Positions 16,908-26,316 of a stretch of DNA of 64,000 nucleotides are shown here, piece by piece (the stretch's first letter is position 1; every line of letters starts with the position of its first letter). The notes below the pieces were generated by a model that was given only the letters and a program-made list of their open reading frames with translations, had not been told where the DNA came from and ran no database searches. A program made the position numbers and the translations under genes. The stretch is from PALSA-1003 sp963741315 (GTDB lineage Bacteria; Pseudomonadota; Gammaproteobacteria; Burkholderiales; Casimicrobiaceae), in assembly GCA_963741315.1 (NCBI GenBank), contig CAVUHK010000008.1, forward strand, positions 744,001-808,000, in the 5' to 3' direction.

Positions 16908-17710
16908 GCGCCGTGCACCTGCCTTCAATGTCGGTGGTCATCTGCAGCATCGACGCGGCCAAGTTCGAACGCGTTTGCGCGAACTATCGACAGCTCTTCG
17001 TCGGAACGACGCTGCAGATCGTCGGCATCCACGATGCCCGCTCGCTCGCCGAGGGGTACGCGCGCGGCATCGCGCAGGCGACCGGCGAATTGCTGATCCT
17101 TTCGCACGACGACATCGAAATCCTCACGACCGACTTCGCCGCGCGCGTCGCGGGACACCTCGCTGACTACGACCTGATCGGCATTGCCGGAACGACGCGG
17201 GTCGTCGAAGGGCGCTGGGCCGGCGCCGGTGATCCCTATGTCTACACACTGATCACGTCGCCGTTTCCCGATGCGCCGGGGTTCGGGACCATGCTCCTCG
17301 GCGGCGGTCCGCTGGTGGTGCCCGGCATCCAGGCGCTCGACGGCGTGTTCATGGCGATGCGTCGCGAGGTCGCTTCGCGCATCGCCTTCGACGCCGATAC
17401 GTTCGACCATTTTCATCTCTACGATCTGGATTTCAGCCTGCGTGCCCACCTTGCCGGTTTCCGGCTCGCGGTGTGCCGCGACCTGGTCATCATCCACGCG
17501 TCGACCGGGCGCTACGACCCGGTGTGGGAAGAGTACAAGCGTCGCTTCGAAGTCAAGCACCGTGTGCACCTGCCCGCGCAGTGGGTCGCGAAGGAGGGCG
17601 CACGCGCGTCGTTTCCCGCCGCGACACGCGAAGTCATCCTGCGCAATTGCGCGCCGGCGCAGTTGCGCAACATCACCGCGCAGATCGAGCGCGCCAACGC
17701 CGCGCTGTAG
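16904..17710 (+). CDS. GT2-type glycosyltransferase
   Basis: A 268-residue predicted cytoplasmic glycosyltransferase with an A-fold. It opens MSVVICSIDAAKFERVCANY, has LAEGYARGIAQATGELLILS and the metal-binding HDDIEI (near residue 70, DxD-like), then ALDGVFMAMRREVA and HLYDLDFSLRAHLAGF in the acceptor region. This is the pattern of the GT2-like family often linked to WbsX proteins. It overlaps the upstream WbsX gene by 4 bp. Donor and acceptor sugars cannot be told. Confidence 0.85.
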   Translation: MSAVHLPSMSVVICSIDAAKFERVCANYRQLFVGTTLQIVGIHDARSLAEGYARGIAQATGELLILSHDDIEILTTDFAARVAGHLADYDLIGIAGTTRVVEGRWAGAGDPYVYTLITSPFPDAPGFGTMLLGGGPLVVPGIQALDGVFMAMRREVASRIAFDADTFDHFHLYDLDFSLRAHLAGFRLAVCRDLVIIHASTGRYDPVWEEYKRRFEVKHRVHLPAQWVAKEGARASFPAATREVILRNCAPAQLRNITAQIERANAAL

Positions 17711-17767
17711 TCCGGCGTTGGACGCATGCCGGTGCCTACCTTACAATCGAGCCCCTCGCGCAAACCC

Positions 17768-19045
17768 ATGCCTGCCTCTCCCGTGATCCGCCGCAACGCC
17801 CTCTACGCCCAATCCGGCGGAGTCACCGCCGTCATCAACGTCACCGCGTGCGCGGTCATCCAGACGGCGCGAGCGCAGCGCCATCGCATGGGAAAGGTCT
17901 ACGCCGGCCGCAATGGCATCATCGGCGTGCTCACCGAGGATCTGATCGACACCAGCCTTGAGTCGGCGCGCTCGATCGCGGCGCTCATGCACACGCCATC
18001 CGGCGCCTTCGGGTCGTGCCGCTACAAGCTCGCCAGCATCGACAAGGACCGCGCGCAATACGAGCGCCTCATCGAAGTGTTTCGCGCGCACGACATCGGC
18101 TACTTCTTCTACAACGGCGGCAACGACTCCGCCGACACCTGCCTGAAGGTGTCGCAGCTGTCCGAGCGCATGGGTTACCCGATCACCGCAGTACATGTGC
18201 CCAAGACGGTGGACAACGACCTGCCGATCACCGACTGCTGTCCCGGCTTCGGCTCGGTCGCCAAGTATGTTGCGACCTCGATGCGCGAGGCGGCGTTCGA
18301 TGTCGCGTCGATGGCCAAGACTTCGACGCGGATTTTCGTGCTCGAGGTGATGGGCCGCCATGCTGGGTGGATCACCGCGGCAATGGGCCTGGCCGACGAC
18401 GCTGACACGCCGATTCCGCTGGTGCTGCTGTTCCCGGAAATCCGCTTCGACGAGGCGAAGTTCCTCGCCCAGGTCGACGCGAAGGTGCGCAAGTTCGGCT
18501 ACTGCTGCGTGGGCGTGTCCGAAGGCTTGCTCAGCGCTGACGGGAAGCTCATGGCGGAGGCGGGCACGACAGACGCCTTCGGGCACGCGCAACTCGGCGG
18601 CGTCGGCCCGATGATCGCCGCGCTCATCAAGGCGAAGCTCGGCCACAAATACCATTGGGCTGTCGCCGACTACCTGCAGCGCGCCGCGCGCCACCTCGCG
18701 TCGAAGACCGATGTACTGCAGAGCTATGCGGTGGGCAAGGCCGCTGTCGAGTTCGCGCTGGCGGGCCGCAATGCGGTCATGCCCGCGATACTGCGTACCT
18801 CAGACAAGCCCTATCGTTGGAAGATTGGCGCCGCACCGCTGGAACAGGTTGCCAACGTCGAGAAGAAATTGCCGCGCGACTACATCACTGCGGACGGCTA
18901 CGGCATTACCGCCAAGGCGCGCGCTTATCTCGAGCCGCTGATCAAGGGCGAGGACTACCCTCCGTACCGGAACGGCCTGCCGCGCTATACGCGACTGAAG
19001 AACGTCGCGGTACCGAAGCGCCTCGACACCCAATTCAAGGTCTGA
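17768..19045 (+). CDS. pfp: Pyrophosphate-dependent 6-phosphofructokinase
   Basis: Reversibly phosphorylates fructose 6-phosphate with PPi instead of ATP. The 425-residue protein contains PKTVDNDLP; Lys in this position (Gly in ATP enzymes) marks PPi use. The phosphate-donor loop reads GGNDS, where PPi enzymes usually have GGDDS. GSVAKYVATSMREAAFD and EVMGRHAGWI are the substrate-site motifs. The ATG at 17768 (MPASPVIRRNALYAQSGG) is preferred; an ATG at 17726 would add 14 residues. TACAAT at 17742-17747 may be its -10. A proton-pumping pyrophosphatase lies two genes downstream, as in methanotroph pfp-hpp pairs. Confidence 0.93.
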   Translation: MPASPVIRRNALYAQSGGVTAVINVTACAVIQTARAQRHRMGKVYAGRNGIIGVLTEDLIDTSLESARSIAALMHTPSGAFGSCRYKLASIDKDRAQYERLIEVFRAHDIGYFFYNGGNDSADTCLKVSQLSERMGYPITAVHVPKTVDNDLPITDCCPGFGSVAKYVATSMREAAFDVASMAKTSTRIFVLEVMGRHAGWITAAMGLADDADTPIPLVLLFPEIRFDEAKFLAQVDAKVRKFGYCCVGVSEGLLSADGKLMAEAGTTDAFGHAQLGGVGPMIAALIKAKLGHKYHWAVADYLQRAARHLASKTDVLQSYAVGKAAVEFALAGRNAVMPAILRTSDKPYRWKIGAAPLEQVANVEKKLPRDYITADGYGITAKARAYLEPLIKGEDYPPYRNGLPRYTRLKNVAVPKRLDTQFKV

Positions 19046-19084
19046 GCCACCGGGGCACCGCCCCGACTTCGATGGAGATGTCGC

Positions 19085-19687
19085 ATGGCCAAAGTCGTCG
19101 ATTACTATTTCACGGCTTCGTCGCCGTGGACCTACTTCGGACACGACCGCTTCGTCGCGCTTGCCAGGCGCCACGGCGCGGTGGTCAACGTCAAGCCGGT
19201 CGATCTCGGCCGCGTGTTCCCGGTCTCGGGCGGCCTGCCGCTCAAGCAACGCGCGCCGCAGCGCCAGGCCTACCGGATGTTCGAACTGCGCCGCTGGAGC
19301 GACTACCTCAGGTGTCCCCATCAATACCCAGCCAAAGCATTCTTTCCGGTCTCCGGCGACCTCGCCGCGCGCTGGATCCTGGCGGCAACCGAGCAGGACC
19401 CCGGTGCCGGACTCGCGCTCGCGGGCGCCTTCATGCGCGCCGTCTTCGCCGAGGAACGCAACATTGCCGATGGCGCGACCGCCGTTGCGATCGCCGGCGA
19501 GCAGCGTCTCGACCCGGCGAAACTCGGCGCGCGTGCCGATTTGCCTGAAATAGCAGCGCGTTACGAAACGCTGACGCAGGAGGCGATCGAGCGCCAGGTA
19601 TTTGGTGCGCCGACCTACGTCTACCGTGACGAACCCTTCTGGGGACAGGATCGGCTCGACTTTTTGGACCGGGCGCTGGCAAAATAG
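19085..19687 (+). CDS. DsbA-fold 2-hydroxychromene-2-carboxylate isomerase-like protein
   Basis: A 200-residue thioredoxin-fold protein of the HCCA isomerase/kappa-GST group. The glutathione-site segment DYYFTASSPWTYFGHDRF has Ser in place of the redox cysteine, and the late motif FGAPTYVYRDEPFWGQDRLDFL is the family cis-Pro and C-terminal signature. Known members isomerise naphthalene-catabolism intermediates with glutathione; others are of unknown substrate. It sits between pfp and hppA on the same strand, with 39 and 124 bp gaps, without an obvious link to PPi metabolism. GGAGATG precedes the ATG. Confidence 0.88.
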   Translation: MAKVVDYYFTASSPWTYFGHDRFVALARRHGAVVNVKPVDLGRVFPVSGGLPLKQRAPQRQAYRMFELRRWSDYLRCPHQYPAKAFFPVSGDLAARWILAATEQDPGAGLALAGAFMRAVFAEERNIADGATAVAIAGEQRLDPAKLGARADLPEIAARYETLTQEAIERQVFGAPTYVYRDEPFWGQDRLDFLDRALAK

Positions 19688-19811
19688 CGAGTTTTCCAGA
19701 CTGCGGCCTCGAAAGAGCCGGCTCAGCGGTCGACCGACGCCCCTTGAACCACGCCGCGGCGTGGCCTGGGTCTCGGATAACAACGATTTTGCCACTCTTG
19801 AGGGATGGGTC

Positions 19812-22343
19812 ATGTCATATACAGTCATGTTCGCGCTGCTGTGCGCGATTGCCGCGCTGGTCTACGGCGCGATATCGATCAGCTGGATTCTCGCCAAGCC
19901 CACCGGCAACGACCGCATGCGCGAAATCGCGGCGGCGGTGCAGCAGGGCGCGCAGGCGTACCTGAACCGGCAATACGTCACCATCGGCATCGTCGGCGTG
20001 GTCCTGTTCGTGATCATCTGGTGGGCGCTGGGCGCGCGCACCGCGGGTGGCTTCGCGATCGGCGCGATCCTATCCGGACTCGCGGGATACATCGGCATGA
20101 ACGTGTCGGTGCGCGCGAACGTGCGCACCGCCGAAGCGGCGCGCACCGGCCTCAATGAAGCGCTGGCAGTCGCCTTTCGCGGCGGCGCGATCACCGGCCT
20201 GCTGGTGGTGGGCCTGGGCCTGCTGGGCGTGGCCGGTTTCTACTGGTTCCTGGTGCAATCCGCGCCGTACACGGCGAACCTGATGAAAGAAGGCCTGCAT
20301 GGGACCATCGAGCCTCTCGTGGGCCTGGCCTTCGGCGGGTCGCTGATTTCGATTTTCGCGCGACTCGGCGGCGGCATCTTCACCAAGGGTGCGGACGTCG
20401 GCGCCGACCTGGTCGGCAAGGTCGAAGCCGGCATTCCCGAGGACGACCCGCGCAATCCCGCGGTGATCGCCGACAACGTGGGTGACAACGTCGGCGACTG
20501 CGCCGGCATGGCGGCCGACCTGTTCGAGACCTACGCGGTCACGATCGTGGCCACGATGCTGCTGGGCGCGCTGCTGCTGCCGGTCAATGCCGAAGCCGCG
20601 GTGACTTATCCGCTGGCGCTGGGCGGCTTCTCGATCCTCGCCTCGATCGTCGGCTGCTACTTCGTCAAGGCGCGTCCGGGCGGAAAGATCATGAATGCCC
20701 TTTACCGCGGGCTTGCGGTGGCCGGCATCATTTCCGCGATCGGATTCTGGTTCATCACCGACCGCCTGATGGGCGCCGTCGTCGCCAGCGATCCTCAACT
20801 CACCACGTTGCGCTTGTGGGGCGCGGGCCTGATCGGTCTGGTACTCACCGCGGCGATGGTCGTCATCACCGAGTACTACACCGCAACCGAATTCAAGCCG
20901 GTGCGCCACGTCGCGCAGGCGTCGACCACGGGCCACGCGACCAACATCATCGCCGGCCTTGGCGTGTCGATGAAATCGACGGCTTGGCCGGTGGTCTCAG
21001 TTTGCATCGCGATCCTGGCTTCGTACTGGCTTGCCGGCCTGTACGGCATCGCGGTCGCGGCAACATCGATGCTGTCGATGACCGGCATCATCGTCGCGCT
21101 CGACGCCTACGGTCCGATCACCGACAACGCCGGTGGCATCGCCGAAATGGCCAATTTGCCCGATTCGGTGCGCGCGATCACCGATCCGCTCGACGCGGTC
21201 GGCAACACCACCAAGGCGGTGACCAAGGGCTACGCCATCGGATCGGCAGGACTGGCCGCGCTGGTGCTGTTCGCCGACTACACGCACGCGCTGCAGGGTG
21301 CGCGCATCAACGTCTCGTTCGACCTGTCCAATCCGATGGTGATCGTCGGTCTATTCCTCGGCGGCATGATTCCCTACCTGTTCGGCGCGATGGCGATGGA
21401 AGCTGTCGGCCGTGCCGCGGGCGCGGTCGTGGTCGAGGTGCGCCGGCAGTTCAAGGAGATCAAGGGCATCATGGAAGGCACGGCCAAGCCCGAGTACGGC
21501 GTGGCGGTCGACATGCTGACCAAGGCTGCTATCCGCGAAATGATCGTGCCGTCGCTGTTGCCGGTGCTCGTTCCCGTCGTCGTGGGCCTGGTGCTGGGCC
21601 CGGTGGCGCTGGGTGGTTTGTTGATGGGCACGATCGTCACTGGCCTGTTCGTCGCGATTTCGATGACGACCGGCGGAGGTGCCTGGGACAACGCCAAGAA
21701 GTACATCGAAGACGGCCACCACGGCGGCAAGGGGTCCGACGCGCACAAGGCTGCCGTCACCGGCGATACCGTGGGCGACCCGTACAAGGACACCGCGGGT
21801 CCGGCCGTCAATCCGCTGATCAAGATCATCAACATCGTCGCGCTGATGATCGTGCCATTGCTGGCGCTGCAGGTGGGCGACAAGAAAGTCGCCGTCGTTG
21901 CGCCCGCCGCGACGGTTACGGCGCCTGCGGCCAGCGCACCGGCGCAGGTGGTGAGCGCGCCCGCGGCGACGGTACCGATGATCGCTGGCGTGCCCGCCGA
22001 AGGCGCGTTCGTCATCGTCAAGGATGCGGCATTGCCCACCGTGAACGTGTATTTCGCAACGGGCAAGGCCGACATGCCAGGTGATCCCGCTCAAGGTCTG
22101 GCGGTCATCCTCGTCTATCTCAAGGCGAATCCATCCGCCAAGGCGACGATTTCCGGTTATCACGACGCCACCGGCGACCTGGCAGCGAATCAGGAGCTGG
22201 CCAAGAAGCGCGCGATGAGCGTGCGCGACGCAGTGAAGTCCGCCGGCATTGCCGAAGAGCGCCTCGAACTGAAGAAGCCTGAGCAGATGCAGGGCACGGG
22301 CAGCAACGCCGAGGCCCGGCGGGTCGAGGTAAAGGTCAACTGA
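19812..22343 (+). CDS. hppA: K+-independent proton-translocating pyrophosphatase with C-terminal OmpA-like domain
   Basis: Inner-membrane PPi-driven proton pump (843 residues, longer than the usual 660-720). The core has about 16 membrane segments and the catalytic GADVGADLVGKVE and DNVGDNVGDCAG motifs (about residues 195-235). GNTTKAVTKG near residue 466 has Lys where potassium-dependent enzymes have Ala, marking the potassium-independent proton-pump class. After about residue 692 come an Ala/Pro-rich linker and an OmpA-like domain (about 735-843): NVYFATGKADMPGD and NQELAKKRAMSVRDAVKSAG. Such a domain normally binds peptidoglycan in the periplasm. The ATG at 19812 is where homology starts. 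A strong terminator follows. Confidence 0.95.
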   Translation: MSYTVMFALLCAIAALVYGAISISWILAKPTGNDRMREIAAAVQQGAQAYLNRQYVTIGIVGVVLFVIIWWALGARTAGGFAIGAILSGLAGYIGMNVSVRANVRTAEAARTGLNEALAVAFRGGAITGLLVVGLGLLGVAGFYWFLVQSAPYTANLMKEGLHGTIEPLVGLAFGGSLISIFARLGGGIFTKGADVGADLVGKVEAGIPEDDPRNPAVIADNVGDNVGDCAGMAADLFETYAVTIVATMLLGALLLPVNAEAAVTYPLALGGFSILASIVGCYFVKARPGGKIMNALYRGLAVAGIISAIGFWFITDRLMGAVVASDPQLTTLRLWGAGLIGLVLTAAMVVITEYYTATEFKPVRHVAQASTTGHATNIIAGLGVSMKSTAWPVVSVCIAILASYWLAGLYGIAVAATSMLSMTGIIVALDAYGPITDNAGGIAEMANLPDSVRAITDPLDAVGNTTKAVTKGYAIGSAGLAALVLFADYTHALQGARINVSFDLSNPMVIVGLFLGGMIPYLFGAMAMEAVGRAAGAVVVEVRRQFKEIKGIMEGTAKPEYGVAVDMLTKAAIREMIVPSLLPVLVPVVVGLVLGPVALGGLLMGTIVTGLFVAISMTTGGGAWDNAKKYIEDGHHGGKGSDAHKAAVTGDTVGDPYKDTAGPAVNPLIKIINIVALMIVPLLALQVGDKKVAVVAPAATVTAPAASAPAQVVSAPAATVPMIAGVPAEGAFVIVKDAALPTVNVYFATGKADMPGDPAQGLAVILVYLKANPSAKATISGYHDATGDLAANQELAKKRAMSVRDAVKSAGIAEERLELKKPEQMQGTGSNAEARRVEVKVN

Positions 22344-22364
22344 TCGAGCGCACTGGCTTTGTGC

Positions 22365-22394
22365 GAGGGCAGCGGCGGCGCCGCTGCCCTCTTT
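22365..22394 (+). terminator. Intrinsic terminator after hppA
   Basis: A 12-bp perfect stem GAGGGCAGCGGC/GCCGCTGCCCTC (22365-22376 with 22380-22391), with a minimal loop, is followed by a short T run 21 bp after the hppA stop. It separates hppA from the convergent O-methyltransferase gene and may serve both strands. Confidence 0.8.
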
Positions 22395-22413
22395 GTTGGG
22401 CTGTGCGCGAACG

Positions 22414-23070
22414 TCAGCGCTTGCGCGCAACCATCACGCCGTCGCCCACGGTCAGCAGGCACGAGTCGACGCGTGCGTCGTCGCGAATCTTGGCATTGAG
22501 CGCGCGCAGCGCGTCGGTGTCGGGGTCGTGCACATCGGGCTGCGCGACCTTGCCGCTCCACAGCATGTTGTCGAGCAGGATCAGGCCGCCCGCGCGCAGC
22601 AGCTTCAGGCAGGATTCGTAGTAGTCGTCGTAGTTGCTCTTGTCGGCGTCAATGAAGGCGAAGTCGAAACTGCCTGCGCCATACTCGCGCAACAAGACAT
22701 CGAGGGTCTTCAGTGCAGGGCCAAGCCGCAGGTCGATGCGCGCGGCGACGCCGGCCTCCTCCCAGTAGCGCTTGCCGATACGCGTCCATTCGTCGCTGAT
22801 GTCGCAGCACACGAGCTTGCCGTCGGCGGGCAGCGCTTGGGCGACCACCAGCGCGCTATAGCCGGTGAAGGTGCCGATTTCGACCGCGCGTCGGGCATCG
22901 ACGGCGCGCACGAGCAGCTTGAGCAGCGCACCCTGGTCGGCGCCGATCTGCATCATGCCCATAGGCAACTTCTTGGTTTCCGCGCGCAAACGCTGCTGGA
23001 CCGATGACTCGCGCGTCATGTCGACGGCGACGTAACGTTCGACGTCATCAGGGAGCAGGGAGCGGGGCAT
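22414..23070 (-). CDS. SAM-dependent O-methyltransferase, CCoAOMT-like
   Basis: A 218-residue cytoplasmic class I methyltransferase of the caffeoyl-CoA/catechol O-methyltransferase group. SAM motif I is VEIGTFTGYSALVVAQALP (near residue 63); FDFAFIDADKSNYDDYYE gives the metal-binding Asp residues, and GGLILLDNMLWSGKV follows, exactly the CCoAOMT order. It needs a divalent metal. Bacterial members methylate small phenolics or unknown acceptors; the substrate is not identifiable. Convergent with hppA. Confidence 0.9.
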   Translation of the reverse strand: MPRSLLPDDVERYVAVDMTRESSVQQRLRAETKKLPMGMMQIGADQGALLKLLVRAVDARRAVEIGTFTGYSALVVAQALPADGKLVCCDISDEWTRIGKRYWEEAGVAARIDLRLGPALKTLDVLLREYGAGSFDFAFIDADKSNYDDYYESCLKLLRAGGLILLDNMLWSGKVAQPDVHDPDTDALRALNAKIRDDARVDSCLLTVGDGVMVARKR

Positions 23071-23221
23071 GCGCTAGGATGCCGCATGCGCGGCCTGTTG
23101 CGCAAGTCTGCGCTGCACGGCCAAGACACGGCTCGACATGAATCGCGCGTCACCACCGCAGACGAAGGCCCACACCAGCTGCGGTAGAATCGATCGTGGC
23201 TCCAACTACATCGACGGCGCG

Positions 23222-24973
23222 GTGATTTTCCGAGGACTGCCCGCACTATTCGTGGCCGCCAGCATTCTCGTCGGCGGTTCAGTTTGTGCGCAGGATGCAC
23301 CGCCGGAGGTCGCGTCCGGCTGGACGCCGAAGCGTGCGCTCGAATCCCGGCACGCCATGATTGCTGCCGCCAATCCGCTGGCCGTCGACGAGGGCATGCG
23401 CGTTCTGGCGCAGGGCGGCAATGCTATTGACGCGGCCATCGCCATGCAAATGGTACTCAACGTCGTTGAGCCGCAGTCGTCGGGCATCGGCGGCGGCGCG
23501 TTCATGCTATTTCACAATGGCAGGAATGGCTTGCTAAGCGCATACGACGGCCGCGAGACGGCACCCGCGGCGGCGCGGCCCGACCGATTTCTCGACGCCA
23601 GCGGCAAGCCGCTGGGTTTCCGCGATGCTGTGGTTGGAGGTCGCTCGGTGGGTGTGCCCGGCGTGCTGCGCATGCTCGAAATCGCGCACCGGCAGTACGG
23701 TAAATTGCCGTGGGCACAATTGTTCCAGAGCGCGATCGCGCTTGCCGAGAATGGCTTCCCGGTCAGTCCACGTCTGCATGCGGCGATCGCCGCGGACGGT
23801 TACCTTGCACAGGAACGGGCGCGGTCAGTTTTCTTCAATGCCGACGGTACACCGATCGCTGCGGGCCAATTGCTGCGCAACCCGGCGCTTGCGTCGACGC
23901 TGAAGCAAATCTCCGTCGACGGTGCCGGCGTGTTCTACCAGGGCGAGATCGCCCGCGATATCGTTGCCACCGTTGTTGGCAACGCGCGTAACCCGGGCGA
24001 CATCACGCTCGCCGATCTCGCGAATTATCGGGCGAAGGTGCGCGATCCGGTGTGTGGCCAATACCGTGCATTCAAGGTATGCGGCGTGCCTCTGCCGTCG
24101 GCGGGGGGCATCACCGTCCTGCAGATGCTGGGCATCCTCGAGCCGTTCGATATGAAAAGCATCGGCGGCGGTTCGCTGATGAGCGTGCACCTGTTCAGCG
24201 AGGCCGGGCGACTCGCATACGCCGATCGCGATGCGTATCTGGCCGACCCGGATTTCGTCCTGCCGCCGCCGGGACTCATCGATCCGGCCTATCTGCGCTC
24301 GCGCTCGGCGCTGATCCGTCTGGACGCCAGCATGGGTCACGCGCAGCCCGGGGTGCCATTGGCGCCTGTCGGCTCGACTCAGAAGGCCGCATTCGCTTCA
24401 GGGGACACGTTGGAATTGCCGTCGACCACACATTTTTCCATCGTCGACCGTTTCGGCAATGCCGTGGCGATGACCACGACCATCGAAAACTCGTTTGGCA
24501 GCCGTCTGATGACTCAGGGCGGCTTTCTGCTCAACAATCAGTTGACCGACTTCGCGTTCGTCCCGCTCGTTGGCGGCAAACCTGTCGCCAACCGCGTCGA
24601 AGGCGGCAAGCGTCCGCGCTCGGCGATGGCGCCGACGATTGTGTACGATAGCCGGGGGCGCGTCTTCATGGTGGTAGGATCGCCCGGGGGGCCTGCGATC
24701 ATCAACTACGTCGCAAAGACACTGGTAGGCGTGCTGGACTTTGGACTCGATCCGCAGGCGGCGATCGACCTACCGAATGTCGGCAGCCGTAATGGTCCGA
24801 CCGAACTCGAGCGGGGCACGAGCGCGGTGGAGCTCGCGCCAAAGCTACAGGCACTCGGCCACGAAACGCGGGTCATGAATCACACCAGCGGCCTGCACGC
24901 CATCGTGCGCACGTCGACCGGTTGGATCGGTGGCGCCGATCCGCGGCGCGAAGGAGTCGTCCGTGGGGACTGA
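23222..24973 (+). CDS. ggt: Gamma-glutamyltransferase
   Basis: Periplasmic self-processing enzyme that hydrolyses or transfers the gamma-glutamyl group of glutathione. With the GTG start at 23222 the product is 583 residues and begins with a good signal peptide (VIFRGLPALFVAASILVGG, cleavage near SVCA). The autocatalytic site is PSTTHFSIVD, the nucleophile being the first Thr (about residue 402), which also becomes the small-subunit N-terminus. PQSSGIGGGAFML and GSPGG are further family motifs. TAGAAT near 23185 could be the -10, arguing against an earlier start. Its end overlaps ndh by 11 bp. Confidence 0.93.
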   Translation: MIFRGLPALFVAASILVGGSVCAQDAPPEVASGWTPKRALESRHAMIAAANPLAVDEGMRVLAQGGNAIDAAIAMQMVLNVVEPQSSGIGGGAFMLFHNGRNGLLSAYDGRETAPAAARPDRFLDASGKPLGFRDAVVGGRSVGVPGVLRMLEIAHRQYGKLPWAQLFQSAIALAENGFPVSPRLHAAIAADGYLAQERARSVFFNADGTPIAAGQLLRNPALASTLKQISVDGAGVFYQGEIARDIVATVVGNARNPGDITLADLANYRAKVRDPVCGQYRAFKVCGVPLPSAGGITVLQMLGILEPFDMKSIGGGSLMSVHLFSEAGRLAYADRDAYLADPDFVLPPPGLIDPAYLRSRSALIRLDASMGHAQPGVPLAPVGSTQKAAFASGDTLELPSTTHFSIVDRFGNAVAMTTTIENSFGSRLMTQGGFLLNNQLTDFAFVPLVGGKPVANRVEGGKRPRSAMAPTIVYDSRGRVFMVVGSPGGPAIINYVAKTLVGVLDFGLDPQAAIDLPNVGSRNGPTELERGTSAVELAPKLQALGHETRVMNHTSGLHAIVRTSTGWIGGADPRREGVVRGD

Positions 24974-26294
24974 ACAGCAAGGACCGCACCGAATCGTGAT
25001 CGTCGGTGGTGGTGCCGGCGGCCTGCCACTCGCGACCTCGCTGGGCGACAAATTCGGACGGCATCGCTACGCCGACATCACGCTCATCGACCGTTACGAG
25101 ACGCATGTGTGGAAGCCGCTGCTGCACGAAGTCGCGGCGGGGCGCATGGACGCTGACGCGCACGACGTCAACTATCTGGCGGTGGCGCACTGGCACGGTT
25201 TCCGTTTTCGCCAGGGCGCGGTGGCTGGCATCGATCGCGCGCGTCGTGAACTCAAGATTGGCGCGGTGCAGGACGACGACGGTCACGAGATGCTGCCCGA
25301 GCGCAGCATTCCCTACGACACGCTGGTGTTCTGCGTCGGCAGCACCAGCAACGACTTTGGCGTCCCCGGCGTGGCCACGCACGCGATTTCACTGGATACC
25401 GCGCAGGATGCCAAGCGCTTCCATCGCAAGCTGCTCGCCGCGTGCGTGCGCGCCGACGATCGCGCAGCGGCGGGCGATGCCGTGGGCGTGGACATCGTCA
25501 TCATCGGCGCCGGCGCGACCGGCGTCGAGCTCGCGGCGGAAATCCGCCATACGACGCGCGAGCACGCCGGTTACGGCCTCAAGCACCTGCAACCAGCCCG
25601 CGACGTGCGCCTGACGCTGATCGAAGCGGCGCCGCGCATCCTGCCGCAGTTGAAGGAGCGCATCGCGGTGGCGGCAACCGAGTTGCTGGGCGATCTCGAC
25701 ATCGCTGTGCGCACCGCCGAACGCGTGACCGAGGTCGACGAGCGCGGCGTGCATACCGCCAGCGGCGCGTTCTATCCCGCCGATCTCGTGGTCTGGGCGG
25801 CCGGAATACAGGCGCCGCCGCTGCTGGCACAGCTCGAAGGGCTCGAAGTCAATCGCGCCAATCAGCTCATCGTCACCACCACCCTGCAGACCACGCTCGA
25901 CCCCGATGTGTTTGCCTTCGGCGACTGCGCGGCGTGCCCGTGGCCGGACGCCGGTGAGCGCGCGCTGGTACCGCCGCGCGCGCAGGCGGCGCGGCAGCAG
26001 GCGCTGTTTCTGGTCAGGACAGTGAAGGCGCGGCTGGCCGGCAAGCCATTGCCGAAGTTTCGCTTCGCGGATCTCGGATCGCTGGTATCGCTGGGTGAAC
26101 TGTCCGCGGTGGGCAATTTGATGGGCGGGTTGATCGGCGGCAGCATGATGATCCAGGGCCTGATCGCGCGCTGGATGTACGCGGCCCTCTACAAGATGCA
26201 TCAGGTGTCGATCCACGGCTATATGCGCGTGACTTTCGACACCGTCGGTCGCTTCCTGCGCCGGCGCATGGAACCCAGGGTGAAATTGCATTGA
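24963..26294 (+). CDS. ndh: Type II NADH:quinone oxidoreductase
   Basis: Single-subunit flavoprotein (443 residues) that passes electrons from NADH to quinone without pumping protons, peripheral to the inner membrane. FAD motif IVIVGGGAGGLPLA near the N-terminus, NAD motif VIIGAGATGVELAAE (about 178-192), and the second FAD motif PDVFAFGDCAACPW are clear. The C-terminal stretch with GGLIGGSMMIQGLIARWMYAAL is the amphipathic membrane anchor. The GTG at 24963 is chosen because AAGGAG (24951-24956) precedes it by 6 bases; it overlaps the ggt end. Confidence 0.94.
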   Translation: MGTEQQGPHRIVIVGGGAGGLPLATSLGDKFGRHRYADITLIDRYETHVWKPLLHEVAAGRMDADAHDVNYLAVAHWHGFRFRQGAVAGIDRARRELKIGAVQDDDGHEMLPERSIPYDTLVFCVGSTSNDFGVPGVATHAISLDTAQDAKRFHRKLLAACVRADDRAAAGDAVGVDIVIIGAGATGVELAAEIRHTTREHAGYGLKHLQPARDVRLTLIEAAPRILPQLKERIAVAATELLGDLDIAVRTAERVTEVDERGVHTASGAFYPADLVVWAAGIQAPPLLAQLEGLEVNRANQLIVTTTLQTTLDPDVFAFGDCAACPWPDAGERALVPPRAQAARQQALFLVRTVKARLAGKPLPKFRFADLGSLVSLGELSAVGNLMGGLIGGSMMIQGLIARWMYAALYKMHQVSIHGYMRVTFDTVGRFLRRRMEPRVKLH

Positions 26295-26316
26295 TATCGC
26301 ACGACGGTGATGCGCG

